Shown here piece by piece: positions 33,059 through 41,256 of a DNA stretch of 64,000 nucleotides. This stretch comes from Anaerocolumna xylanovorans DSM 12503 (GTDB taxonomy: Bacteria; Bacillota; Clostridia; Lachnospirales; Lachnospiraceae), in contig NZ_FRFD01000003.1 of NCBI RefSeq assembly GCF_900143645.1, positions 1,116,001-1,180,000 on the forward strand, read 5' to 3'. The notes beneath the pieces were generated by a model. It did no database searches. It was not told the origin of the DNA and saw only the letters and a program-made list of their open reading frames with translations. A program made the translations under genes and the position numbers. Positions within the stretch are counted from its first letter, which is position 1; every line of letters starts with the position of its first letter.

Positions 33059-34054
33059 ATGAATACTGAATTAATAAGAAAAATCGTGAAAGTAAGCGGT
33101 GTAACAGCAGGAGAGTTGATATTGGTTCAGTTCTGGGGAGAAGACTCTGATATTGATATTATGCATAATTTTGCGGTTGCTGTGGCAGAACTTGGAGCTT
33201 CACCCTTTGAATTACAGCAGTCAAGAACTCATAACAGAAATGTTTTTACAAATGCGAAAAGAACAAGTTTTGATGACAAATATTATTCTATCTTTGAAAA
33301 TGTTGATGCTGTCATAGATGTATTTATCTATCAGCCTGTGGTATTAAAGCATGAAATTACAGCAGAACAAATGGATTGCTACAAAAATTATATGAAAAAG
33401 TTATTTGAGTCTTTAATGAAGAAGAAAAGATTTACTCAAATCCGTATTCCATCCATAGAAAATGCACTGGAATCAAATTTGAGTGCAGAGGAATATATAG
33501 ATCGGATGACAAAAGCATATGATATCGACTACTTAAAATTAAAAGAAATATGTGAGGAGAAAATAAATGAATTAGAGGCTGCGAAGGAAATTATTTTACA
33601 TACAGGTAATAATTGCAGTTTAAAACTGGTGACAGAGGGCAGAACCTGGATTGCTGACTGCGGGGACGGGGACTGGCCATGCGGTGAAGTATATATCGCT
33701 CCCATTGAAGAAGAAACAAACGGTACTATATTTTATAATAAATTGTTTATAGAAGATACTGGTGTATTTGAAAATGTTATATTAACGGTTGAAGCCGGTA
33801 TAATAACAAACAGCAATCATGAGCAGGTGAATCACTTCCTAGAAAGCCTCCTCAAAGAAAACCTGACTGTTTGTGAGCTTGGATTTGGCTGTAATGAAAA
33901 TATCACAAGTATGTGCGGCTACACAGTATTGGATGAAAAAATGCATGATACCTTCCACATTGCAATCGGTGATAACCGGATGTTTGGCGGAAAAAATAAA
34001 GCTGATTTTCATATGGATCTTGTTGGCGCCGGGAAAGTAGAAATGGTAAAATAG
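33059..34054 (+). CDS. M29-type aminopeptidase family protein
   Basis: A 331-residue cytoplasmic enzyme of the thermophilic metallopeptidase M29 family. Expected metal ligands and catalytic residues are visible: Glu210 (WPCGEVYIAP), Glu273 (CELGFGCN), His300 (FHIAIGDN), His318 and Asp320 (FHMDL). It is shorter than AmpS/PepS (about 410 residues), lacking part of the N-terminal domain, so activity could differ. AAGGAG lies six bases before ATG 33059. Heads an operon with a small unknown protein and an ArsR/DUF2087 regulator. Confidence 0.82.
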   Translation: MNTELIRKIVKVSGVTAGELILVQFWGEDSDIDIMHNFAVAVAELGASPFELQQSRTHNRNVFTNAKRTSFDDKYYSIFENVDAVIDVFIYQPVVLKHEITAEQMDCYKNYMKKLFESLMKKKRFTQIRIPSIENALESNLSAEEYIDRMTKAYDIDYLKLKEICEEKINELEAAKEIILHTGNNCSLKLVTEGRTWIADCGDGDWPCGEVYIAPIEEETNGTIFYNKLFIEDTGVFENVILTVEAGIITNSNHEQVNHFLESLLKENLTVCELGFGCNENITSMCGYTVLDEKMHDTFHIAIGDNRMFGGKNKADFHMDLVGAGKVEMVK

Positions 34055-34065
34055 GAGAAGATTAT

Positions 34066-34434
34066 ATGCATGAGAATGGGAAAATAGAATTTTTAGAGTA
34101 TCTGGACTTATCCTTTAAAAGCACACAGGATGAAAGTATGAAATTAATGCAGGAATATAGGAATGATGATGCCAATTTTATAAAGGTAAAGGGTAATATT
34201 TATCAAATTTTTAAGACAGTGTTTCTGGGAGTGGCTAATCAAAAAGCTCTTGATAAAGAGGCGGTTAAAGAGTTATTCGTATCCAAGATGGAAACTATTC
34301 CTGCTAACTGGAAGAAATCCTATGAAAATGCCAGAAAATTTAACGATATAGAAAAAATTACGATTGAGGAAATAAAGCTGCAAACCTTAGAAGAAATACA
34401 GAGTACATTTTTAAGGATTTGGGAAAGGAGTTAG
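34066..34434 (+). CDS. Small helical protein of unknown function
   Basis: A 122-residue, charged, probably all-helical protein without signal, membrane segment or known motif. TAGGAGAAG precedes the ATG, 11 bp after the M29 gene. The end (TIEEIKLQTLEEIQSTFLRI) may form an amphipathic helix. Its fixed position between the peptidase and the regulator suggests a partner of one of them. Confidence 0.7.
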   Translation: MHENGKIEFLEYLDLSFKSTQDESMKLMQEYRNDDANFIKVKGNIYQIFKTVFLGVANQKALDKEAVKELFVSKMETIPANWKKSYENARKFNDIEKITIEEIKLQTLEEIQSTFLRIWERS

Positions 34435-34467
34435 GTTGAAAAATAAAGTTTCAACTATGTATTCAGG

Positions 34468-34492
34468 AATATCAAATCAAAGATTTGATATT
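34468..34492. repeat. Palindrome copy 2 of 3, before the ArsR gene
   Basis: Arms AATATCAAATC and GATTTGATATT around AAA, extended by one G-C pair on each side. It ends four bases before the ribosome binding site GAAAGGAG of the ArsR/DUF2087 gene, so it could act as an operator or as an mRNA hairpin. Confidence 0.8.
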
Positions 34493-34508
34493 CACGAAAG
34501 GAGTTAAA

Positions 34509-35057
34509 ATGACAGAAGCAGATGCATTAAAACTATTTAAAGTCCTGGCCGATAAGTCAAGAATGAGGATTTTAAAATCCCTGATAATAGAAGATATGTA
34601 TGTGGAAAGGCTGGCTGAAAGACTAGCTCTCACTCCCGCAACTATTTCCTTTCATTTAAAAAAATTAGAGGATGCAGGTGCTGTTACTTCCTATAAGGAT
34701 CAGTATTATATGATGTACTCCCTATGCAAAGATATCTTTATGACAAACATTTTGGAAATTATAAAAGAAGAAGCTGACAATGCAGAGGAGCAGGAAGAAC
34801 GCGATAGGAACTATAGGAAGAGAGTAATTGATTCATTCTTTGAATATGGTAAATTAAAGTCAATACCCGCACAGCGGAAAAAAGAACGAATCATCTTAGA
34901 AGAAATCGCAAAGTCTTTTGAAAAAGGAAAAGAGTATTCGGAAAAGGACATAAACATAATCATTGCTGACTTCCATGATGACTTTTGTACCATACGAAGA
35001 GATATGATTTCGGAAGGAATATTAGAAAGAAATGGTAATATTTACAAAGCCATATAA
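34509..35057 (+). CDS. ArsR-type regulator with DUF2087 domain
   Basis: A 182-residue regulator. Residues 1-80 are an ArsR winged helix (LFKVLADKSRMRILKSLI, then LALTPATISFHLKKLEDAG). Residues about 112-180 are a DUF2087 domain (FFEYGKLKSIPAQRKKERIIL, then FEKGKEYSEKDIN and RRDMISEGILER). No metal-binding Cys pair is seen in the sensor helices, so it is not a classic metal sensor. ATG 34509 follows AAAGGAG. Probably binds the palindrome in front of it and its two other copies; this is inference. Confidence 0.88.
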   Translation: MTEADALKLFKVLADKSRMRILKSLIIEDMYVERLAERLALTPATISFHLKKLEDAGAVTSYKDQYYMMYSLCKDIFMTNILEIIKEEADNAEEQEERDRNYRKRVIDSFFEYGKLKSIPAQRKKERIILEEIAKSFEKGKEYSEKDINIIIADFHDDFCTIRRDMISEGILERNGNIYKAI

Positions 35058-35091
35058 AATAAAAGAGATGAAACGCGGATAAATTATTTCC

Positions 35092-35150
35092 AAGAGGAGT
35101 GTAATGTATTCTAACTAATATAAAGTCAGCCCGCATTACACCTTCCTCTT
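35092..35150. terminator. Hairpin between convergent genes
   Basis: AAGAGGAGTGTAATG pairs with CATTACACCTTCCTCTT, about 14 pairs with a small bulge. It lies between ArsR/DUF2087 and a minus-strand gene; the T run is weak. Confidence 0.5.
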
Positions 35151-35174
35151 AAAGTATCTCAATCTCTTGGCAGC

Positions 35175-35510
35175 TTAATATAGTGGTGGGTCTATAATTT
35201 CAGAATCTGTATCTAAGCAGCTGCCGCAATTTTCTGAACTGACTTCTCCGTCCTGATTTGCATTCTGTCCGCATTTTCCCGCAATCTGTCCGCCTTGATT
35301 GGCGTTCTGTCCAGCTTTGCCGGAAATCTGCCCGCCTTCACTAGCCCTTTGTTTCAGACCGGCTTCACTGCCTTCGTTTGCATTGTTATTAGTGTTATAA
35401 ATGGTGATATAGATGGATAATCCATCTTTATCATGCTTGAAAACAATTCCGTTATCCGGGCATTCTTCTGTATTATTGTTGATTTCACTGGGCCTATTCT
35501 CTTCACACAT
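35175..35510 (-). CDS. Repeat-containing Gly/Asn/Gln-rich small protein, unknown
   Basis: A 111-residue hydrophilic protein. A 14-residue unit, GGQIxGKxGQNANQ, occurs twice in tandem (about residues 58-87), preceded by a related degenerate unit and followed by a degenerate DGEV unit. Three cysteines lie in the last part and two in the first 20 residues. There is no signal or membrane segment. AAGGGAGTAAAAAT precedes the ATG. Such low-complexity repeats occur in spore or surface proteins, but nothing assigns it. Confidence 0.55.
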   Translation of the reverse strand: MCEENRPSEINNNTEECPDNGIVFKHDKDGLSIYITIYNTNNNANEGSEAGLKQRASEGGQISGKAGQNANQGGQIAGKCGQNANQDGEVSSENCGSCLDTDSEIIDPPLY

Positions 35511-35675
35511 TATATTTTTACTCCTTCCCTTATTATTACATTATATAATATGCCGTATAGTTTCAAAATTTGACAAATATCGACGATTAGACTTCCTTCT
35601 TTTTTTATGGTAAAATATAGTGAATAAATTGCAGTCAGAATATTAATGATATAGGATATACAGGAGGAAATAACT

Positions 35676-36218
35676 ATAAAAAATATACCAAACATTATTA
35701 CTTCAATAAGGATCTTGTTTTCTGCTATATTACTGTTTACTGTGCCCATGTCAGGTTTGTTTTTCCTTCTCTATATCATATGCGGAGCCAGTGATATTCT
35801 GGATGGATACATTGCCAGAAAAATGAATTCTGCCAGTACCTTTGGGGCAGTTCTTGACAGTATAGCTGACTTTCTGTTTACAGCTGTAATCTTATTTAAA
35901 TTGATAATGATTATAAAGCTGGCATTTTGGATGCTAATCTGGCTGACGCTTATTGTAATAATCAAGATAACCACCCTTTTAATTGGTTTTAAGAAATATC
36001 ATTCTTTTGCCTTTTTGCATACATATATGAATAAAATAACAGGAGCGCTATTGTTTTGCTTTCCCTTATTTTATGTTGCATTAGGAATAGTTCCAACCGC
36101 TTTTATGCTGCTTGGTACGGCAACCATTGCCGCAGGTGAAGAATTCATAATTAACCTGACAGCCAGGAAACTTAACCATGATGTGAAATCTATTCTTAGG
36201 AAGTCAGGCAAAGAATGA
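35676..36218 (+). CDS. CDP-alcohol phosphatidyltransferase
   Basis: An integral membrane enzyme that joins a CDP-diacylglycerol-type lipid to an alcohol. The family motif DGxxAR-x8-GxxxD-xxx-D is complete (SDILDGYIARKMNS, then FGAVLDSIADF). The full N-terminus, KNIPNIITSIRIL, is coded upstream of the only in-frame TTG (35715), which would cut off the first helix. The sole codon at the proper distance from AGGAGG is ATA 35676. So either a non-standard start or a mutated ATG. Length 180 residues from there. Similar to PgsA-like synthases. Confidence 0.8.
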   Translation: MKNIPNIITSIRILFSAILLFTVPMSGLFFLLYIICGASDILDGYIARKMNSASTFGAVLDSIADFLFTAVILFKLIMIIKLAFWMLIWLTLIVIIKITTLLIGFKKYHSFAFLHTYMNKITGALLFCFPLFYVALGIVPTAFMLLGTATIAAGEEFIINLTARKLNHDVKSILRKSGKE

Positions 36219-36272
36219 AGAAACACTTTTATCAGATTTTATGCCGCTGTGAGCGGCGGAATGAGGTGAATT

Positions 36273-36734
36273 ATGAAGGAAGAATTAATTGATGCCGATT
36301 TTAATGGCTGTGTATCTGTAAGAAAGAATGGCAGGCATATTTTGAATAAAGCTTTTGGATATGCGGACCTGGCCAATAAGATACCAAATCAATTGACCAC
36401 CAGATTTGCGACAGCATCCGCCGGAGCGTTTACCACTGTTATTGATATCGAAAAGTTTTGGGATGCCTTATTCTCTTATAAGCTGCTGTCAGCTAAGATG
36501 ACAGGTGAAATGTTAAAGGTACATAGCGGGAATGAGGAAGAAGGCTATTATGGCTATGGCATCTGGCTAAGAAAGGAAAAGGATGATACCTACTCACCCT
36601 ATTTTCAGGGCTGTGATCCTGGTGGAAGCTTTATAACCTGGTATCATCCGGCTGAGAATAAAAACATCACCCTGGTGAGTAATCTGGGCTGCAATGTTTG
36701 GAAGCTTTTAAGAAATTTAAAGGATACTATATAA
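36273..36734 (+). pseudogene. Serine hydrolase (beta-lactamase fold) with an internal deletion
   Basis: The 153 residues are the two ends of a class C beta-lactamase-like protein. The N-terminus (FNGCVSVRKNGRHILNKAFG up to RFATASAG) and the C-terminal third (AFTTVIDIEKFWDAL to the end) are joined directly. Normally about 130 residues, including the Lys of SxxK and the Tyr-x-Asn motif, lie between them. The join is at SAG, a triplet expected at both edges, so recombination between short repeats is likely. GAGGTGA lies before the ATG, so it may still be translated, but it cannot be catalytic. Confidence 0.75.
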
Positions 36735-36763
36735 GGAGATGTTTAATAATTATTTTAATATTG

Positions 36764-36792
36764 TTGAAATAGAAACAAAAATTTAATATAAT
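36764..36792 (+). promoter_or_regulatory. Promoter of the MarR gene
   Basis: TTGAAA (36764-36769), a 17-bp spacer, TATAAT (36787-36792). GAAACAAAAA in the spacer resembles the half-site GGAAGCAAAAA found at the MFS promoter, fitting autoregulation. Confidence 0.65.
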
Positions 36793-36826
36793 GTTGTTAA
36801 TGTACCAACGGGTGGGAGGACAGGCC

Positions 36827-37300
36827 ATGAACAAAGAAGAACAGGTCATAATGGGTTTCAGGGATTTATATAACAAGATGGCTTGGCTTAATAATTTTAA
36901 GATGAAAGACAGTTTTAAGGGGTATAAGTCTTCTGAAGTACACTGTATCGAATACATTGGAAAAAATTTAGATCCCAACGTGACAAAACTTGCGGAGTCC
37001 TTTTATATGACTAGCGGTGCCATAAGTAAAATGACTAAAAAGCTTATAAAAAAAGGCATTATCGAAAGCTATCAGAGGCCGGATAACAAAAAAGAAATCT
37101 ATTTTAGGCTTACGGAACAAGGGGAAGTAATTTATAACATTCATGAGGAACTGCACAAAGAGTTTCGTGAGCGGGATAAAGCCGTATTTGATCAGGTAAC
37201 TGAGGAACAATTTGACAGTATGCTTAGCTTCATAGAAAAGTATAGCGGGCATTTGGATGCAGAAATAAAGAAATTGGATACCGATATTAAATCGGAATAA
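36827..37300 (+). CDS. MarR-family transcriptional regulator
   Basis: A 157-residue winged-helix regulator: KSSEVHCIEYIGKNLDPNVTK, then FYMTSGAISKMTKKLIKKG (recognition helix) and the wing RPDNKKEIYFRLTEQG. ATG 36827 has GGGAGGA seven bases upstream. It is followed by an MFS exporter whose promoter carries a perfect palindrome, so it most likely represses that exporter. The ligand is unknown. Confidence 0.92.
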   Translation: MNKEEQVIMGFRDLYNKMAWLNNFKMKDSFKGYKSSEVHCIEYIGKNLDPNVTKLAESFYMTSGAISKMTKKLIKKGIIESYQRPDNKKEIYFRLTEQGEVIYNIHEELHKEFRERDKAVFDQVTEEQFDSMLSFIEKYSGHLDAEIKKLDTDIKSE

Positions 37301-37377
37301 ATTTGAATAATGAAACTGAAACCACAGGCAGCCTGACTCTATTGAGAACAGGCTGCATTTTTATTGCTATTATTTTG

Positions 37378-37431
37378 TTGACAAGGAAACAAAATAATGA
37401 TATGATGTTTTTGCTTCCAAGGAAGCAAAAA
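37378..37431 (+). promoter_or_regulatory. MFS promoter with a perfect operator palindrome
   Basis: TTGACA (37378-37383), a 17-bp spacer, TATGAT (37401-37406). Directly after the -10, arms TTTTTGCTTCC and GGAAGCAAAAA meet around AA (37408-37431), 11 of 11 paired. A half-site GGAAACAAAA lies between -35 and -10. This is the expected binding site of the neighbouring MarR protein. Confidence 0.75.
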
Positions 37432-37456
37432 TACAATTTTTGAGAGGAGAACTCAA

Positions 37457-38716
37457 GTGTTTAAATTTAGATCATACAATGAACAGAGCACAGAACAAAC
37501 CGTAGATAAACACGCTTTAATATTCGGTCTTATCTCTGTGTTTCTTTGCGGAATAGGCTTCAGTATCATAACACCTGTCGTACCATTCTTAGTGCAGCCT
37601 TATACAAGCAATCCGGGAGAACAAGCTACAGTTGTTACGCTGCTGACCTCTGTTTATGCAGTCTGCGTATTTTTTGCGGCCCCTGCACTTGGAGCTTTGA
37701 GCGACAAATATGGCCGTCGTCCATTGCTTTTAGTATGTCTTTTGGGTTCCGCAATCGGGTACTTCATTTTTGGCATAGGAGGAGCGCTATGGGTACTATT
37801 TACCGGGCGCATAATAGAAGGTATAACAGGCGGCAGCATAAGTACTATCTTCGCATATTTTGCAGACATCACTCCCAGAGAACAGCGAACCAAATACTTT
37901 GGATGGGTGAGTGCGGTTGTAGGTGTCGGCACCGTCATTGGCCCAACTCTAGGCGGATTACTTGCCAAGTTCGGTTATTCTGTACCCATGTATTTTGGAG
38001 CAATAATAACTTTATTGAATGTTATTTATGGATACTTTTTCATGCCTGAGAGCCTTGACAAGAATAATAGACTGAAAGAGATTACCTTTGTAAGGCTGAA
38101 TCCATTTATACAGCTTGCAAACGTACTTTCCATGAAAAACTTAAAAAGGCTGCTTGTCTCAGCATTCTTACTTTGGATACCCAATGGATCTTTACAGGCA
38201 GTTTTTTCACAATTTACAATAGATACTTTCAGTTGGAAGCCTGCACTAATCGGACTTATGTTTTCAATTATGGGATTCCAGGACATCATTTCACAAGGTT
38301 TCATAATGCCAAAGCTTTTGATAAAACTTAGTGATAAACAGATAGCAATTCTTGGAATGGTTTCGGAGATTATAGGCTACAGTCTTATTGCAGCATCGGC
38401 TTTGTTCTCATTTTATCCTTTTCTTATCGCTGGGATGTTTATATTTGGTTTTGGTGATTCTATCTTTGGGCCTTCGTTCAATGGGATGCTCTCCAAGTCT
38501 GTCGATTCCAGTGAACAAGGAAGGATTCAAGGAGGCAGCCAATCTATCCAGGCTTTAGCAAGAATGATTGGGCCTATCATCGGAGGTCAAATCTATGTGT
38601 CACTCGGGTCTGCCGCACCCGCTTTTATGGGTATGATCCTTATAGCAGCGGCAATACCAGTTTTGTATAAGAGTACCCATGTAAATATCAATGGTTGGCA
38701 AACCAGAGATATTTAA
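37457..38716 (+). CDS. MFS drug/efflux transporter (TetA-like)
   Basis: A 419-residue, 12-helix major facilitator of the DHA1/TetA type. Motif A is GALSDKYGRRPLLL between helices 2 and 3, and motif C-like glycines occur in helix 5 (VVGVGTVIGPTLGGLL). The start is GTG 37457 behind GAGAGGAG. Control by the MarR protein points to export of a toxic small molecule. Tetracycline specificity cannot be claimed. Confidence 0.9.
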   Translation: MFKFRSYNEQSTEQTVDKHALIFGLISVFLCGIGFSIITPVVPFLVQPYTSNPGEQATVVTLLTSVYAVCVFFAAPALGALSDKYGRRPLLLVCLLGSAIGYFIFGIGGALWVLFTGRIIEGITGGSISTIFAYFADITPREQRTKYFGWVSAVVGVGTVIGPTLGGLLAKFGYSVPMYFGAIITLLNVIYGYFFMPESLDKNNRLKEITFVRLNPFIQLANVLSMKNLKRLLVSAFLLWIPNGSLQAVFSQFTIDTFSWKPALIGLMFSIMGFQDIISQGFIMPKLLIKLSDKQIAILGMVSEIIGYSLIAASALFSFYPFLIAGMFIFGFGDSIFGPSFNGMLSKSVDSSEQGRIQGGSQSIQALARMIGPIIGGQIYVSLGSAAPAFMGMILIAAAIPVLYKSTHVNINGWQTRDI

Positions 38717-38971
38717 CACTGAGCAAAGCAGTCAATTTACAAGCGAAATTTTTACCGAGTGCTTGTTCGAAAATGGGATAAAAATAAGCATGCGCCCATG
38801 ACATCCTTGTTACGGGAGGCCGGAGATGGTATAATATACTTGTAGGTTAGCTCCCGTTTTCCACATAGAAAGGGCGCTAATTATGAACAATCGAATAGAC
38901 GAGGTTTACGCAAGGTAATCGGTAGACAAAAGGGAGAGAAAATTTTAAGAAAGGATGCAATAGGTGTAAAA

Positions 38972-39490
38972 ATGATTATTCCTTCGAATTATATTGATAT
39001 TATAAAAGATCAGACCAGCAGAACACTCTGGAGCCTGAATAATGTAATTGATGCCATCCCGGATTCTTATTGGGAAAAGATTTACTGTGACATGCCATTA
39101 TGGAAGCATGTTTATCATACACTTCATTCTCTTGATATGTGGTATATTAACCCCCTGGTATATGAAGAACCGCCTTTCCATAAAGAAGGACTTAACGACC
39201 TTGATGCAGCAGTGGAAGGTTACCTGTCAAGAGAGCTGTTAAAAGAATATTATCAGGATATAAAGGATAAAATTCTTACCTATCTGGATGGACTGGATGA
39301 TAGAAAGCTTTTAGAAACGCCTGATAAATGTCCTTATACAAGATTTCATCTTATTCTGGCACAGCACAGGCATCTGGATATGCATATCGGTATGTTAATG
39401 GGATATGTAATTGCCGGAGAAGACTTATGGCCAAGAATCATGGGGCTGCAATCGGAATTTCCGGAAGGAGAATATTCTCTTTATTTTTAG
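38972..39490 (+). CDS. DinB-family protein
   Basis: A 172-residue four-helix bundle protein of the DinB/YfiT type. The three metal-ligand histidines are expected in WKHVYHTLHSLDMWY and AQHRHLDMHIGML. Such proteins often act as thiol-dependent transferases or are uncharacterised. Between the MFS gene and this one, at 38883, a start followed by eleven codons (MNNRIDEVYAR) and a stop may be the remnant of another gene. Confidence 0.82.
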   Translation: MIIPSNYIDIIKDQTSRTLWSLNNVIDAIPDSYWEKIYCDMPLWKHVYHTLHSLDMWYINPLVYEEPPFHKEGLNDLDAAVEGYLSRELLKEYYQDIKDKILTYLDGLDDRKLLETPDKCPYTRFHLILAQHRHLDMHIGMLMGYVIAGEDLWPRIMGLQSEFPEGEYSLYF

Positions 39491-39691
39491 ATTAATAAAA
39501 GAAGGAGCAGAATGATGAGTGGAATTGTACATGTAAAAATATGAATCAGATCTATAGAGTAGACAATCAGATTGATTATTATGAGGGGGAATAGAATGAA
39601 TACATCTTTAAAAAGAATTTTTTGTAAAAATATATACCTCCGGAGTATCATAAACTCTGTGATTGGATACTTGTAAAAGGAGATAATTAAA

Positions 39692-39943
39692 ATGGAAAAG
39701 GTTAAGCTTACAATTACAGCTTCCACTTGCAGGGGCGGTTATCACAGGAAGGGAGAAGAATTTCTTGTGGAAGATATCTGCCCGCCTTTGTGCCATGAAT
39801 TATGGAATTGTATCTATCCTTCTGTCTATACAATTTTAAATGGCGGGGTTTTAGATTATGGAAATAGCAAATCCAGATGTTTTGATGCCAAATGCCCGGA
39901 TGGCGGACGGGTTTGTATTCATGGTGAAATCGTTAGTGATTAG
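39692..39943 (+). CDS. TIGR04076 family small protein
   Basis: An 83-residue protein with conserved cysteines in the pattern of TIGR04076: a TASTCRGGYHRKGEEFLVE start, CPPLCHELW, and CFDAKCPDGGRVCIHGE. The cysteines could bind a metal or cluster. AAAGGAG precedes the ATG. Function of the family is not known to me. The 200 bases upstream hold two very short start-stop frames with ribosome binding sites, too small to support. Confidence 0.82.
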   Translation: MEKVKLTITASTCRGGYHRKGEEFLVEDICPPLCHELWNCIYPSVYTILNGGVLDYGNSKSRCFDAKCPDGGRVCIHGEIVSD

Positions 39944-40039
39944 ATATACAAAAAATATAGTATACAAGAATACAGGGGATTGAAATTGTAAGAAAAGTAT
40001 GATATAAATATTTATAAATAAAATATGTATAAAAGTATT

Positions 40040-40094
40040 AGGCGAAAGCCTCGATCCACGTCTGTTAGGGAAAACCTTAACAGACGTGTTTTTT
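40040..40094 (+). terminator. Leader hairpin plus strong terminator just before the YitT gene
   Basis: AGGC-GAAA-GCCT (40040-40051) is followed by a 14-bp stem, CACGTCTGTTAGGG pairing with CCTTAACAGACGTG (one mismatch), and six T. The T run ends 12 bases before ATG 40107, inside the region of the ribosome binding site. So either it ends an upstream RNA or it is an attenuator of YitT. No known riboswitch consensus fits. Confidence 0.7.
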
Positions 40095-40106
40095 ATGGGA
40101 GAGTGT

Positions 40107-40979
40107 ATGAGAAAAGGACGATTTGCTTTAGAAATACTGACTGTATTATTTGGAAATTTCCTCTATGCCGCAGGTGTGGTGCTGTTTATTATGCCTTCGG
40201 GACTAATTACCGGAGGAACTACAGGTATAGCACTGTGCATTTACCACATTACCGGTCTTCCGGTATCATACTTTGTATTTGGCTTTAATGTCCTTATGTT
40301 TTTCCTGGGATTATTTATTTTAGGAAAAAAATTTGCTTTTACAACCCTGATAAGTACCTTCACTTATCCGGTTGCACTGGCGATACTTCAAAATTCCTGG
40401 GGAGCCCGTATCCTTACAGATGATATTTTATTATGTACGGTTTTTGGCGGCATTTGCATCGGTACCTCCATTGCACTTATTATCAGAGTTGGTGCAAGTA
40501 CCGGCGGTATGGATATACCACCTTTAATATTGTATAAGTTCTTTCGCATACCCGTATCAGTCAGTCTGTACATTGCAGATTGTGTAATACTGGCTATGCA
40601 GGTAATTTTCTTAAAAGGAATCCTGCAAAGTGGTGAAAAGGTACTGTATGGTATCCTATTGGTTCTTACTTATACAATTATCATTGATAAACTGCTTATG
40701 CTTGGAACGAGCAGGATACAGCTTAAAGTGGTAAGCAGTAAAGCTGACAAGATAAAAGCAGCTATTATTTCAGAGGTAGACAGAGGTGTGACGCTCCTGC
40801 ATGGCCAAACCGGATACCTGGAAGAAGAAACAGACATTCTTCTTAGTGTAATTTCAGGCAGAGAATTAGCCAAGGTTGAAAAGCTGGTGCATGATATCGA
40901 TGAGGAAGCCTTTGTCATTATAAGCCGTGTCAGTGAAGTAAGGGGACGTGGCTTTAGCGTAGGAAAGAAGTACATATAG
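40107..40979 (+). CDS. YitT family membrane protein (DUF2179)
   Basis: A 290-residue protein with five to six membrane helices (FALEILTVLFGNFLYAAGVV, then ITGGTTGIALCIYHITGLP) and a C-terminal cytosolic DUF2179 domain (about 205-285, VKVVSSKADKIKAAIISEVDRG, then GYLEEETDILLSVISGRELAKV). ATG 40107 has GGGAGAG seven bases before it; an upstream GTG is inside the terminator. Widespread in Firmicutes; the substrate is unknown. Confidence 0.9.
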   Translation: MRKGRFALEILTVLFGNFLYAAGVVLFIMPSGLITGGTTGIALCIYHITGLPVSYFVFGFNVLMFFLGLFILGKKFAFTTLISTFTYPVALAILQNSWGARILTDDILLCTVFGGICIGTSIALIIRVGASTGGMDIPPLILYKFFRIPVSVSLYIADCVILAMQVIFLKGILQSGEKVLYGILLVLTYTIIIDKLLMLGTSRIQLKVVSSKADKIKAAIISEVDRGVTLLHGQTGYLEEETDILLSVISGRELAKVEKLVHDIDEEAFVIISRVSEVRGRGFSVGKKYI

Positions 40980-41215
40980 GAATTTTAAGACTTCTTGCTG
41001 CCCAGTAATACTGCCTTTCCAGGAGAGGCCTTTGTTACAATCTCATTTTCGTGAATACCAAAGCAGATAAAAATTTAGTATTAAACTATTATAGCCGATA
41101 TAATAAATGAAGACAACAAAACAGAATATGACAGTATGATGTCAGGTTTATCCTGCTATAATCAGTGCTGTAGTAAGGATTGAAGCTTCTACACATTTAC
41201 AAATTACCTGTTTAA

Positions 41216-41240
41216 AATATCAACTCAAAGACTTGATATT
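41216..41240. repeat. Palindrome copy 3 of 3, before the VOC gene
   Basis: Arms AATATCAACTC and GACTTGATATT around AAA, 10 of 11 paired. It is followed by CATGAAAGGAG and ATG, in the same arrangement as copy 2 at the ArsR gene. The preceding 240 bases (from 40980) hold no gene. Confidence 0.75.
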
Positions 41241-41256
41241 CATGAAAGGAGTTATT

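Noticed and set aside
37546..38049. 167-codon frame in +1 phase within the MFS gene
   Set aside because: Out-of-phase shadow with Cys/Arg-rich composition and no start site.
37457..38716. Tetracycline resistance gene
   Set aside because: TetA-like MFS topology, but no specific Tet subclass signature can be recognised and it is controlled by a MarR, not a TetR, regulator.
39515..39680. Two very short frames with ribosome binding sites (10 and 26 codons) before the TIGR04076 gene
   Set aside because: Too short and without a recognisable pattern; could be remnants.
40025..40288. 87-codon frame across the leader terminator of YitT
   Set aside because: It crosses the hairpin and overlaps YitT in another phase.
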